Of a stretch of 64,000 nucleotides of DNA, positions 44,496 through 53,020 are shown piece by piece (the stretch's first letter is position 1; each line of letters begins with the position of its first letter). The position numbers were made by a program, and so were the translations under genes. The notes beneath the pieces were generated by a model. It worked only from the letters and a program-made list of their open reading frames with translations. It was not told where the DNA came from and did no database searches. Location of the stretch: assembly GCF_021431965.1 (NCBI RefSeq), contig NZ_CP090370.1:930001-994000 (forward strand). Reading direction: 5' to 3'. This DNA is from Erythrobacter sp. SDW2. GTDB lineage: Bacteria; Pseudomonadota; Alphaproteobacteria; Sphingomonadales; Sphingomonadaceae.

Positions 44496-46295
44496 ATGAG
44501 TGAGGATAGGACCGATGGCGCCACCGCACAGGCCGCAGGAACGCCTGGCGGCGAACGCGAAATCGAGCTGGAGATCATTTCCAATTCATGGCTTTCGCTG
44601 ACCTGTTCCGGCGGGTTCGACGCCATGCTGGCAAGCTGGGCGCGGAAGATCGACGCGCATGAAGCACAACTGCGCGACGATGCATTGGTCGACAGGGTGG
44701 TAATGCGCCAGTTCGAGCCGATAGACAGCCTGCTGAAGGCACAGACCGAATTCCGCCACGCGGACCCGTTAGAGCGCGAAACCCAGATCACCGCCAACCC
44801 GGTCATGATCCTCTCTCCCGATGGCACCGTCGCAGCCGCGGCAAACCGCGCGGAAAGTTTCTTCCGCATCGCGCTGGGCCGCAGGGCCGGGCGCGACTGG
44901 TTGTGCGATGAAAGCGAGCGGGACTTCGACACCCTGCGCCGCAGCGTGGTCAACCGGGGCAACACCGGATATGCGATCCTCAAGGTGGTCGGCCCCGACG
45001 GCATGGAAACGCTGGCTGAAGCCTATGGCCTGGTGATCGACGAATATGTCGGCGCGTTTACCGTGGTCCGCTCGCTAGCAATGGATTGGAAGCCGCAGGT
45101 CGGCGACCGGTTGGAGCAGGCCTATGGCCTGACCGCCAGCGAAGTCGAGATTTGCCGACTGGTCTTCGAGCTGTGCGACCTCGAGGCTGTCGCGGAAGAG
45201 CGCGAAGTGTCGATCGAAACGGTCCGGACCCAGGTCAAGCGCATTTTCGGAAAGCTTGGTCTGCACTCGAAGGCGGAACTCGTCAAACTGCTGGCAATGC
45301 TTTGCGCGCGTACCGTGGCAGAAGCCGAGAAGACCGACCTTGCCTGGTCCGATCCTCTGGGACGCGAGAGAATCCTTACGCGACTGGACGGGCGCAAGCT
45401 GGCCTACAGCTGGATCGGCGCCGAACATGGACGCGAGGTGTTGTTCATCCATGGCGACTTGCCGATGTTCTATCTCGAAGTGGGAACGCAGGCCATGCTG
45501 GCAGAGGCAGGGGTCAAGCTGATCTGCCTGTCCATGCCGGGCCATGGCAGCAGCGACCCGCCGCCGAAAGGCGTAATGCAGCTGGACGACGGCCTCGATG
45601 CCATCGAGTTCCTGATGCAGCAGCTCGGCCACACCCGCATGCCGATAGCCGCATCCTTCAGCGGCATGACCTATCCGATGGCGCTGGGCGGCCGAACGGC
45701 GCCGCCGGTTACGGCAATCCTCCTGATTGGCCTGCCGTGGAACCTGACCCCGGACATCTACAAGGCCATGGCCAGCAACAACAAGACCATATCGCAACTG
45801 GCGTTGCGCGCGCCGCGCATCCTCGATCTGGTCTGTCGGCTCGGTTTCCGGATGATGCAACGCGAAGGGCCGGACTTCTTCCTCGCCCGTGCTCTGACAG
45901 GCTCTTCGTTCGATCGCACACTGCTCAAGCGTGCCGACATTCAACCTCATCTTCGTGCAGCTGTGCAGCATCTCGTGGCACAGGGGCATAGTGCCTTTGT
46001 GCGCGAGGTCATCAAGACGGCAAATGCCGAACCGGCGCGTTTGCTCGCCGATCTCAAGGTGCCGCTGCACTGGATCGCGCCCGAGCATGTCACCACCAGC
46101 GGGCCGGAATATCGCATAGCTGCGCGGGCAATGAGCCCGCTGATCTCGGTCGAAACAGTGCCTGACGCCGGGGAATTGTTCCCGTTCGAGCGCCCCGAAG
46201 TGTTTGTCAGGGCGATGAGCGATCTCGCTTCCGACAACCCGGCCAGACGGTTTGCCGACCATGACGATCTCGCCAAACCGGCCGGTGACGCGTGA
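44496..46295 (+). CDS. LuxR-type regulator fused to an alpha/beta-hydrolase domain
   Basis: 599 residues, three parts. Residues about 70-180 look like a PAS-type sensor ('TANPVMILSPDGTVAAAANRAE' start). About 195-255 is a LuxR/GerE HTH: LTASEVEICRLVFELCD then 'VSIETVRTQVKRIFGKLGLHSKAELVKLL', with the conserved recognition helix. About 280-590 is an alpha/beta-hydrolase: 'VLFIHGDLPMF' oxyanion strand and nucleophile elbow IAASFSGMTYP, where the Gly residues of GxSxG are replaced by Ala and Ser, so it may bind rather than cleave a ligand. It is the only plus-strand gene in the adhesin array and is the natural candidate regulator. RBS GAGGGG before ATG 44496. Confidence 0.88.
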   Translation: MSEDRTDGATAQAAGTPGGEREIELEIISNSWLSLTCSGGFDAMLASWARKIDAHEAQLRDDALVDRVVMRQFEPIDSLLKAQTEFRHADPLERETQITANPVMILSPDGTVAAAANRAESFFRIALGRRAGRDWLCDESERDFDTLRRSVVNRGNTGYAILKVVGPDGMETLAEAYGLVIDEYVGAFTVVRSLAMDWKPQVGDRLEQAYGLTASEVEICRLVFELCDLEAVAEEREVSIETVRTQVKRIFGKLGLHSKAELVKLLAMLCARTVAEAEKTDLAWSDPLGRERILTRLDGRKLAYSWIGAEHGREVLFIHGDLPMFYLEVGTQAMLAEAGVKLICLSMPGHGSSDPPPKGVMQLDDGLDAIEFLMQQLGHTRMPIAASFSGMTYPMALGGRTAPPVTAILLIGLPWNLTPDIYKAMASNNKTISQLALRAPRILDLVCRLGFRMMQREGPDFFLARALTGSSFDRTLLKRADIQPHLRAAVQHLVAQGHSAFVREVIKTANAEPARLLADLKVPLHWIAPEHVTTSGPEYRIAARAMSPLISVETVPDAGELFPFERPEVFVRAMSDLASDNPARRFADHDDLAKPAGDA

Positions 46296-46405
46296 TGCGT
46301 GGCGCATGATACAAGGCGCGCCGACAGATGGCCGGCCGCCATTGCCGGACTATCCACCGTTATCCGGCTGAGGCCCGGTCCCGCACGCACGGGCAGGGGG
46401 CGGGA

Positions 46406-46434
46406 AGGGATCGCGCAATTGTCGCGCGATCCCT
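46406..46434. terminator. Hairpin between convergent LuxR/hydrolase and adhesin 3 genes
   Basis: AGGGATCGCG (46406-46415) and CGCGATCCCT (46425-46434) pair perfectly, with one further C-G pair closing a 7-base loop. No T-run follows, so it may end transcripts from either side weakly or act as an mRNA-stabilising hairpin. Confidence 0.5.
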
Positions 46435-46444
46435 GCCACCCTGC

Positions 46445-48811
46445 TCAGAACCCGAAGGCGAACCCGGCCTGCGCCACCACTTCGCCGTCCCCGGTGTTGC
46501 CGGCGACGCCTGCGCCGATGGCAAAGCTCTCGCCGACCCGCGCGGTCAGGCCCAGCGCATAGCCCTGCTCGCCATTGTAGGTCGCGACATTGCCCGCCAG
46601 CGTGAAGCTCTTGTCGGGCATGGCGATGGCGCTGCCCAAGGCCGCCGCCGCAGCGATCCCGCCTGAAAGGCCGGTGTCCAATTCCTCGAGCCGGAAGTTG
46701 GTCTGGGCGAGGCCGTTCTCGAGGCTGGATACGCGTCCGGTCAGTGCATCGAACTGCGCATCGGTGATCGCCGCGATGTAATCGAGCCCGACGCGGATGT
46801 CCTGCACCGCTGCCATGGACGCGACCGCGGTGGTGCCGAGTGTTCCGCTGGCATCGACGGTCACCGCTTGCACCGGGCCGACCTGTGCTGCGGTCGAGGC
46901 GGCGACGTCACCGATCCGGACCGAGCTGCCGGTGCCGCCGATGGTGACCTGGTTGGCGGCAGTGGTGGTGGCGAGCGCACCAATCGCGGTCGAGTTGGTA
47001 AAGGCGGCGGTGGCGGTGTTGCCGATGGCGGTCGACCCCAAACCGGTGGCGTTGGCTTCGGAACCCACAGCGGTCGATTGCTGTCCGCCGGCATTGGCCT
47101 CATAGCCGACCGCGCTGGATTGCGGTCCGGTCGAGCTGGCAAAGCGGCCGACGGCGGTGGCATTGCCGCTGCTAGCGATAGCCCCGCCGCCCACAGCGGT
47201 GCTGCTGCCGCCGGTGGCCTGGGCATTGAAACCGATGGCGGCGGTGTTGTTGCCGCTGGCGACAGCGAAGCGCGATATCGCCGTGGCATTGATCCCGCTG
47301 GCGCTGGTCCCGGCACCCATCGCCAGCGCATTGGTGTTGCTGGCTACCGCATCAGCCCCGAAAGCGGCAGAGCGCTCGCCCAAGGCCAGCGCACCGACAG
47401 TGTCGCCATCGTCGCCGTCGGTGCCGATGGCGATGGATGCGAGCCCGCTCGCCTCGGTGAATGCGCCGAGCGCAGTCGCCCCGACCGCGCTGGCGATCGC
47501 GCCATGGCCGAGAGCCGAGGCCCGTTCCTGCGACGCGCTGCTGAAGGAACCGAGCGCAATTGCGTCAGCTCCGCCCGCCTGCGCAAAGAAGCCGACAGCA
47601 GCGCTTTGTGAGCCAGCGCCGGCTTGTCCACCCAGCGCCGTGCCCCGGAACGATCCACCGGTCGCGGCAGCTCCGAGAGCGACCGAGTCTGGTCCTCCCG
47701 AGTTGGCCAGGAATCCGATGGCGACCGCTCCGGCACCTGCGGTCTGGGCGCTGGTCCCCACTGCCGTACTGCCTATCCCGGCGGCGATGGCCAGCGAACC
47801 GATCGCGGTCGTTTCGACATTGGTGGCCTGCGCGGCAAAGCCCAGCGCCAGCGCCTGGGCCTGGTTGGCGAGCGAATCCGTGCCGATGGCAATCGAATTG
47901 GTGCCCGAAGCCTCAGCACCGACGATCGCCGCGTCGCCGCCATCGGTACCGATAGCGAGGCTGCCGATTGCGGTTGCCAGGGCATTGTATCCCATGGCCG
48001 TCGATCCCTGCGCAGTCGCATCGGCCCCGGAGCCGAGGGCGGTTGCTTCAGACGCAATGGCTCGCGCGAAAAAGCCGACTGCAACGGTGTTGTTGTTGGT
48101 TGCGCCAGACAGATTGCCCAGGGCCGTGGAAGCCTGGCCCGAAGCTGACGCATTGGCACCCAGAGCGGTCGACAAGGCGCCCGAAGCCAGCGCCTCGTAG
48201 CCGACTGCGGTTGCTTCGACCTGCGTGGCATCGGCGCGGCTGCCGATGGCGGTTGTCTGGCCAGCCACCGCCTGGGCCAAGGAGCCCACTGCGACACCGC
48301 TTTCGCTAGTGGCGTCGCTGTCGCGGCCGACCGCGATTGCGTCGGTTGCCGTCACGGTAGCGCGTGTGCCCACTGCGACGCCTTCGGTGCCGAGAGTCGC
48401 GACCAAGGCAGATCGGCCGATCGCCGTGCCGCCGATTGCGTTTGCAGTGCTACCCTGTCCGACTGCTACGGAACTGGTGGCAGTCGCGGTCGCGCTGTGC
48501 CCGATGGCGGTGGAATCGCTGCCTGTGGCCGAGGATATGCGGCCGAACGCAGAGGAACGGGCGTTGTTGGCGACAGCATTGCTGCCAACGGCAGTGGCGA
48601 ACTGTGCGGTTCCGGTCGTCGCGCTGACGCCGCAGGCCAAAGAGGTGTCGTCATTGTTGGAGCTGGCCCCGCCGTCATTGTCGGTGCCGGCGTCGACTAC
48701 ACCGTCATTGTCGCGGTCGAGCAGGCAATCGTCGGCCAGCGCGGGGGCACTGTGAACAGCCGCCACGGCGCCAAGCGCAATGATGGACGCGGTCAGGAAC
48801 AATTTCTTCAT
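46445..48811 (-). CDS. YadA-like trimeric autotransporter adhesin 3
   Basis: 788 residues. Signal peptide MKKLFLTASIIALGAV..ALADD, then the cap DCLLDRDNDGVVDA and Cys pair, followed by a head of YadA repeats ('STAIGHSATATATSSVAVG' style). It ends with a short coiled coil and an anchor (GGIAAAAALGSAIAMPDK...) finishing AGFAFGF. The anchor differs from those of adhesins 1 and 2 near its end, but 46682-47350 is identical to 41928-42596 of adhesin 2, a sharp mosaic border. Its leader matches that of adhesin 1. All five paralogues are candidates for self-association or host/surface attachment. Confidence 0.92.
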   Translation of the reverse strand: MKKLFLTASIIALGAVAAVHSAPALADDCLLDRDNDGVVDAGTDNDGGASSNNDDTSLACGVSATTGTAQFATAVGSNAVANNARSSAFGRISSATGSDSTAIGHSATATATSSVAVGQGSTANAIGGTAIGRSALVATLGTEGVAVGTRATVTATDAIAVGRDSDATSESGVAVGSLAQAVAGQTTAIGSRADATQVEATAVGYEALASGALSTALGANASASGQASTALGNLSGATNNNTVAVGFFARAIASEATALGSGADATAQGSTAMGYNALATAIGSLAIGTDGGDAAIVGAEASGTNSIAIGTDSLANQAQALALGFAAQATNVETTAIGSLAIAAGIGSTAVGTSAQTAGAGAVAIGFLANSGGPDSVALGAAATGGSFRGTALGGQAGAGSQSAAVGFFAQAGGADAIALGSFSSASQERASALGHGAIASAVGATALGAFTEASGLASIAIGTDGDDGDTVGALALGERSAAFGADAVASNTNALAMGAGTSASGINATAISRFAVASGNNTAAIGFNAQATGGSSTAVGGGAIASSGNATAVGRFASSTGPQSSAVGYEANAGGQQSTAVGSEANATGLGSTAIGNTATAAFTNSTAIGALATTTAANQVTIGGTGSSVRIGDVAASTAAQVGPVQAVTVDASGTLGTTAVASMAAVQDIRVGLDYIAAITDAQFDALTGRVSSLENGLAQTNFRLEELDTGLSGGIAAAAALGSAIAMPDKSFTLAGNVATYNGEQGYALGLTARVGESFAIGAGVAGNTGDGEVVAQAGFAFGF

Positions 48812-48814
48812 TGG

Positions 48815-48938
48815 AGCAACTCCCTTGCTGCGGGCGTTGCCAGGCGTGAGTGAGCCTTAAGGCTTCTTGTACCGAATACGACCCGCGCGTCCCACCGCCG
48901 GCCACGTCCTCCTCTTGCCGTCGGCTGAGCGGAATGCA
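48815..48938 (-). promoter_or_regulatory. Conserved leader of adhesin 3 (copy shared with adhesin 1)
   Basis: Plus-strand segments AGCAACTCCC, GGGCGTTGCC, TTCTTGTA, CGAATACGACCCGCGCG, CCGCCGGCCACGTCCT and GCGGAATGC occur in the same order as in the adhesin 1 leader, with small gaps between. Regulator binding or a structured 5' untranslated region is possible. Confidence 0.6.
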
Positions 48939-49040
48939 CGGCCGGTTGGTATGGGAGGACTAGCGCATAGGTGGATATTCGCAAAGGGTTGCCTCGGGCG
49001 GCTGGCGTGCCATCGCGGCACACCAGCCCATGCGATTCCG

Positions 49041-51140
49041 CTAAAACCCGAAAGCGACACCCACACGCCCGCCGGTGGTGTTCTCCGCCGTAGAGCCGGC
49101 CACCCCGGCGGAGACATAGACCTTCTCCGCGACGCGCGCCGTCACCGCCCCGGCAAAGCCCTGCTCGCCCTGGTAGGTCGAGGCGTTGAGGCTGACCGAA
49201 AAATTACTGTCGGGCACGATCATGGTTCCGCCAAAGGCCATTGCCGCCGCAATGCCGCCGCGCATGCCGCTGTCGAGCTCATCGATGCGGAAGTTGACGT
49301 TGGCGAGGCCGCTTTCGAGGCCGGAGACGCGGCCGGTCAGCGCATCGAACTGCGCATCGGTGACCGCTGCGATATAGTCGAGCCCGACGCGGATGTCTTG
49401 CACCGCCGCCATGGACGCGACCGCGGTGGTGCCGAGCGTGCCGCTGGCATCGACGGTCACTGCCTGCACCGGGCCGACCTGCGCCGCGGTCGAGGCGGCG
49501 ATATCACCGATCCGGACGGAGTTGCCGGTCCCACCGATGGTGACCTGGTTGGCTGCTGTGGTGGCCGCTCCCTTGCCGATGGCGGTCGAGTTGGTGAAAC
49601 TCGCCGTGGCGCCATTGCCGACGGCGGTAGAGCCAAGACCGGAGCTCGAGGCGTCCGAGCCCACTGCGGTCGACAGCTGTCCGCCGGCGCTGGCCTGATA
49701 GCCGAGCGAAGTGCCCTGCGGCCCGCCCGCTGTGGCGAAGCGTCCCACCGCAGTGGCGTTGCCGGCGGTCGCCTGAGCGCCGCCGCCGATGGCGGTCGCG
49801 CTCCCGGCGGTGGCGCGGGCGCTGAGGCCGATGGCGACGCTGTTGTTGCCGCTGCTGAAAGCCAGCACACCGAGCGCACTGGAGTTGATCCCGCTGGCAT
49901 TGGCGTCCGCCCCGAAGGCCGAGGCACGGTCGGCGCTTGCTTGCGCTCCCAGCGTGTTCACGTCGGTTCCGTCCGCGCCAATGGCGATGCTGGTCAAGCC
50001 TGTGGCCTGGGCTGCGCGTCCGATGGCGATGGCATTGCCGCCATTGGCGGTGGTGCGATCACCCGATGGCGAGACGTTGACGCCGCCCGAGCCATAGGAG
50101 CCGCCTGCCGAAGTGGTACCGCCGATGGCGATATTGCCGCCGGTTATCGCACCGCCTGCCGTCGTGGCAAAGCCGCCGATGGCGATGTCTGCGGCAAGCC
50201 CTGCTTGGGCCCCGACCCCGACGGCAAGCGCATCCTGCCCGGCCGTTGTAGCAACCCCCAGTGCAGTGCCATTGATCGCGCTTGAAATTGCCGACGCACC
50301 AAGGGCGGTCGAACCGAGGCCAGTCGCCGAGCTGCTGTTGCCGACGGCCGTGCCAGAATTGTCGGCAGCATTGGCGCGGTTGCCCAATGCTATCGTGTGC
50401 GCGCCGTTGGCCTCGCTGTCGCTGCCAATGGCGATCGAGTTGGTACTGGTCGAACGGGCCCCGATGCCGCTGCTGTCACCATCCGAACCAATGGCGATGG
50501 CGCGCAGGCCAGTGGCGTTGGCGCGCGATCCGACTGCGGTGGTGAACGTGTTGTTGGCAATGGTGTCTGAGCCGATGGCGGTCGAATCCGCCCCGCTGGC
50601 GGACGCCCCTGTAACGCCCCCATCCGATCCGTCGCCACCGATCGCCACGGCCCCGGCGGCGCTGGCACCCGCGCCGCGACCAACCGCCAGCGCGCCGTCG
50701 CCAGAGGCCAGAGAGGCCTGGCCGATGGCCGTCGCGTTGGCGACATTGGCAATTGCGCCTTGCCCGACGGCCAGCGAGTTCTGACCGGTAGCGTCTGCAT
50801 TGTGGCCGAGCGCGGTGGCATCGGCAGCAGTGGCATCAGCCAGCCGCCCGATTGCAACGGTGCGATCGGCCGTGGCATTGCTGTTGGAGCCGATCGCGGT
50901 CGCAAAGGATGCCGTGCCCGTGTTCGCTCCTACCCCGCAGGCAAGCGAGGAATCGTCATTGTTGGACGCCGCCCCCCCGTCATTGTCGGTCGCGGCATCG
51001 ACCACGCCGTCGTTGTCGCGGTCGAGCAGGCAATCGTCGGCCCGCACCGTGTCAGGCTGCAAGGCAAGCAGGGTCAGCGCCAGCGCAGATGTGCCTGAGA
51101 ATGCAGCGGTCTTGCGGGTGGTCATGGAAAGTTTGGTCAT
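49041..51140 (-). CDS. YadA-like trimeric autotransporter adhesin 4
   Basis: 699 residues. Longer leader than the others (MTKLSMTTRKTAAFSGTSAL...), with the signal peptide ending near 'TVRADD'. The cap DCLLDRDNDGVVDA with its Cys pair is followed by the head region, then the same C-terminal module as adhesin 1: the two are nearly identical over roughly 49273-49918 versus 39225-39870, with a few base differences. The anchor is more divergent and ends GGRVGVAFGF, like adhesin 5. RBS GGAGGAGG lies just before the ATG at 51140. Its upstream region is unlike the adhesin 1 and 3 leaders. Confidence 0.92.
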   Translation of the reverse strand: MTKLSMTTRKTAAFSGTSALALTLLALQPDTVRADDCLLDRDNDGVVDAATDNDGGAASNNDDSSLACGVGANTGTASFATAIGSNSNATADRTVAIGRLADATAADATALGHNADATGQNSLAVGQGAIANVANATAIGQASLASGDGALAVGRGAGASAAGAVAIGGDGSDGGVTGASASGADSTAIGSDTIANNTFTTAVGSRANATGLRAIAIGSDGDSSGIGARSTSTNSIAIGSDSEANGAHTIALGNRANAADNSGTAVGNSSSATGLGSTALGASAISSAINGTALGVATTAGQDALAVGVGAQAGLAADIAIGGFATTAGGAITGGNIAIGGTTSAGGSYGSGGVNVSPSGDRTTANGGNAIAIGRAAQATGLTSIAIGADGTDVNTLGAQASADRASAFGADANASGINSSALGVLAFSSGNNSVAIGLSARATAGSATAIGGGAQATAGNATAVGRFATAGGPQGTSLGYQASAGGQLSTAVGSDASSSGLGSTAVGNGATASFTNSTAIGKGAATTAANQVTIGGTGNSVRIGDIAASTAAQVGPVQAVTVDASGTLGTTAVASMAAVQDIRVGLDYIAAVTDAQFDALTGRVSGLESGLANVNFRIDELDSGMRGGIAAAMAFGGTMIVPDSNFSVSLNASTYQGEQGFAGAVTARVAEKVYVSAGVAGSTAENTTGGRVGVAFGF

Positions 51141-51484
51141 GTGGGTCCTCCTCCATTGGCCGTGCGGAGAAGAGACAGCGGTTCCGCACGGCGATTAACG
51201 CCGATTGTCGTGCGGCCCGGATGTGATCGCGTGGAGCGATTCTTAAGGATGGGCTGAATGCGCCTGCTTGCGACCTGCGTCAAACGTCGAAAAAGGGCAG
51301 GCAAACGCAATCGGGGCCGCGTACCGGATTGGTACGCAGCCCTGTGCAGGTCTTTCTGCAGAATTACCCGGTGCGCCCCGGCGTTTCCCGAGCGCGCCGC
51401 GGTGTCTTCCCTACCGACATGGGCGGCCCTTTCGTGGGGCCGTCAACCACGCGACTTGCGATATGACGGCCCCGAAGGCACTTA
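51141..51484. other. Intergenic region between adhesins 4 and 5
   Basis: No convincing gene. It holds the adhesin 4 promoter region, the inverted repeat at 51319-51337 and several GTCGTGCGG/GCACGGC-like short repeats (51170-51210). Confidence 0.6.
51319..51337. promoter_or_regulatory. Inverted repeat GCGTACC-N5-GGTACGC upstream of adhesin 4
   Basis: Perfect 7-bp arms (51319-51325 and 51331-51337). About 180 bp upstream of the adhesin 4 start. The core TACC...GGTA loosely recalls the palindrome at 44411-44432 (TACC...GGTG), so both may be bound by the same regulator; this is only suggestive. Confidence 0.4.
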
Positions 51485-52567
51485 TCAGAAACCGAAGGCA
51501 ACCCCGACCCTGCCGCCAGTGGAGTTGTCGGCGGTCGATCCAGCCACCCCGGCCGAAACATAGACCTTGGGGGCGACGCGCGCCGTCACCGCCCCGGAAA
51601 AGCCCTGTTCGCCGCCGTAGGTGGCCGCGTTGATGGCGATGGAGAAGGCCTTGTCCGGCACCATCACCGCGCTGCCCAGCGCCATCGCCGCAGCGATCCC
51701 GCCGGAGAGGCCCTTGTCCATTTCCTCGAGCCGGAAGTTGGTCTGGGCGAGGCCGTTCTCGAGGCTGGATACGCGTCCGGTCAGTGCATCGAACTGCGCA
51801 TCGGTGATCGCCGCGATGTAATCGAGCCCGACGCGGATGTCCTGCACCGCTGCCATGGACGCGACCGCGGTGGTGCCGAGTGTTCCGCTGGCATCGACGG
51901 TCACCGCTTGCACCGGGCCGACCTGTGCTGCGGTCGAGGCGGCGACGTCACCGATCCGGACCGAGCTGCCGGTGCCGCCGATGGTGACCTGGTTGGCGGC
52001 AGTGGTGGTGGCGAGCGCACCAATCGCGGTCGAGTTGGTAAAGGCGGCGGTGGCGGTGTTGCCGATGGCGGTCGACCCCAAACCGGTGGCGTTGGCTTCG
52101 GAACCCACAGCGGTCGATTGCTGTCCGCCGGCATTGGCCTCATAGCCGACCGCGCTGGATTGCGGTCCGGTCGAGCTGGCAAAGCGGCCGACGGCGGTGG
52201 CATTGCCGCTGCTAGCGATAGCCCCGCCGCCCACAGCGGTGCTGCTGCCGCCGGTGGCCTGGGCACCGACCCCGTCGGCATCCGCACCGTCACCGCCGAC
52301 CGCAACCGCGTTGTCGCCATCGGCGCTGGCGTTGGGACCGACAGCTGTGGAATTGGCTCCGTCGGCACTGGAATCGGGCCTGCAGGCTACGCTGACGTCG
52401 ACATCGTTGGCGCTGGCGCCGAGAATGCCGTCAAGCAGCAAGGTGAGAATCCCGTCGCCATTGGCATCGAGCAAGCAAGATTGTGCCTGCACTTCCTCCG
52501 TAGGAGCGAGCGCCAGGGCTGCGGCCAGTGCGAGTGCCGATGCAGTTGGAAGTTTCGTATGTGTCAT
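51485..52567 (-). CDS. YadA-like trimeric autotransporter adhesin 5 (short form)
   Basis: 360 residues, less than half the length of its paralogues. Signal peptide to about residue 28 (VQAQS), then a divergent cap (SCLLDANGDGILTLLLDG...VACRP) that keeps the two Cys and a DxNxDG-like loop. Only about 100 residues of head precede the shared block. The block from about 51598 to 52262 is identical to adhesin 2; the last 35 residues are like adhesin 4 (AVTARVAPKVYVSAGVAGS). It is therefore a chimera of two paralogues. Its upstream region is strikingly AT-rich. It may be a spacer-type subunit, or a product of gene conversion. Confidence 0.88.
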   Translation of the reverse strand: MTHTKLPTASALALAAALALAPTEEVQAQSCLLDANGDGILTLLLDGILGASANDVDVSVACRPDSSADGANSTAVGPNASADGDNAVAVGGDGADADGVGAQATGGSSTAVGGGAIASSGNATAVGRFASSTGPQSSAVGYEANAGGQQSTAVGSEANATGLGSTAIGNTATAAFTNSTAIGALATTTAANQVTIGGTGSSVRIGDVAASTAAQVGPVQAVTVDASGTLGTTAVASMAAVQDIRVGLDYIAAITDAQFDALTGRVSSLENGLAQTNFRLEEMDKGLSGGIAAAMALGSAVMVPDKAFSIAINAATYGGEQGFSGAVTARVAPKVYVSAGVAGSTADNSTGGRVGVAFGF

Positions 52568-52873
52568 TCACTTATTCCTTCTGCGATCGAGCCTCGTCCC
52601 CACATTCGTAGAGAGCGAGTTTTTCGGAGTTGAACAATGCAAATTAATAACTATACGCATTGAAATATTTGCCATTTTTCACATAGAGCCAAGTTGCTAT
52701 AGAATACGATGATTTAAAACTGTAAATAATTGCATTTTTATGTTTCTTTTGTCATATTTCTTTTATATGATATTTGCTCGTTGCGGTGTTGAAAGAAGGG
52801 GCCTCATCCATTGTCCGGATTTCGCGATGCGCCCGCTGGACGTCGTCTGCCAAAATGCCTATTCCTCGCGCAT
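52568..52873. other. AT-rich region upstream of adhesin 5 and of the thi riboswitch
   Basis: No gene seen. From about 52630 to 52790 the composition is far more AT-rich than the rest of the window, with runs such as TTTTTATG and TTTAAAAC. It contains the adhesin 5 promoter (minus strand) and probably that of the riboswitch transcript (plus strand). Confidence 0.6.
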
Positions 52874-52963
52874 CCCCGGGGAGCCCGCTTGTGGCTGAGA
52901 GGGGCGTGTAAGCAGCGCCCGACCCGTCGAACCTGATCCCGTTAGCGCGGGCGGAGGGAAGGG
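52874..52963 (+). promoter_or_regulatory. TPP riboswitch (THI element)
   Basis: The conserved THI-box elements occur in order: GGCTGAGAGGGG, then ACCCGTCGAACCTGAT, then CCCGTTAGCGCGGGCG and GGAGGGAAGG. The P1-type closing parts CCCCGGGGAGCCC start it. It senses thiamin pyrophosphate and would repress the downstream transcript. The two following genes are a small membrane protein and thiC, so both are TPP-regulated. Confidence 0.92.
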
Positions 52964-53020
52964 TGGTCGGCGCCACATCTCCCCCCTGTCCGCACTGGCC
53001 GGATCGCGAGGAGCCTTGCC

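Noticed and set aside
38993-52567. Adhesin head repeats as CRISPR or satellite DNA
   Set aside because: Period is at protein level (about 14 residues) with variable DNA; they are in a long frame with signal peptide and anchor.
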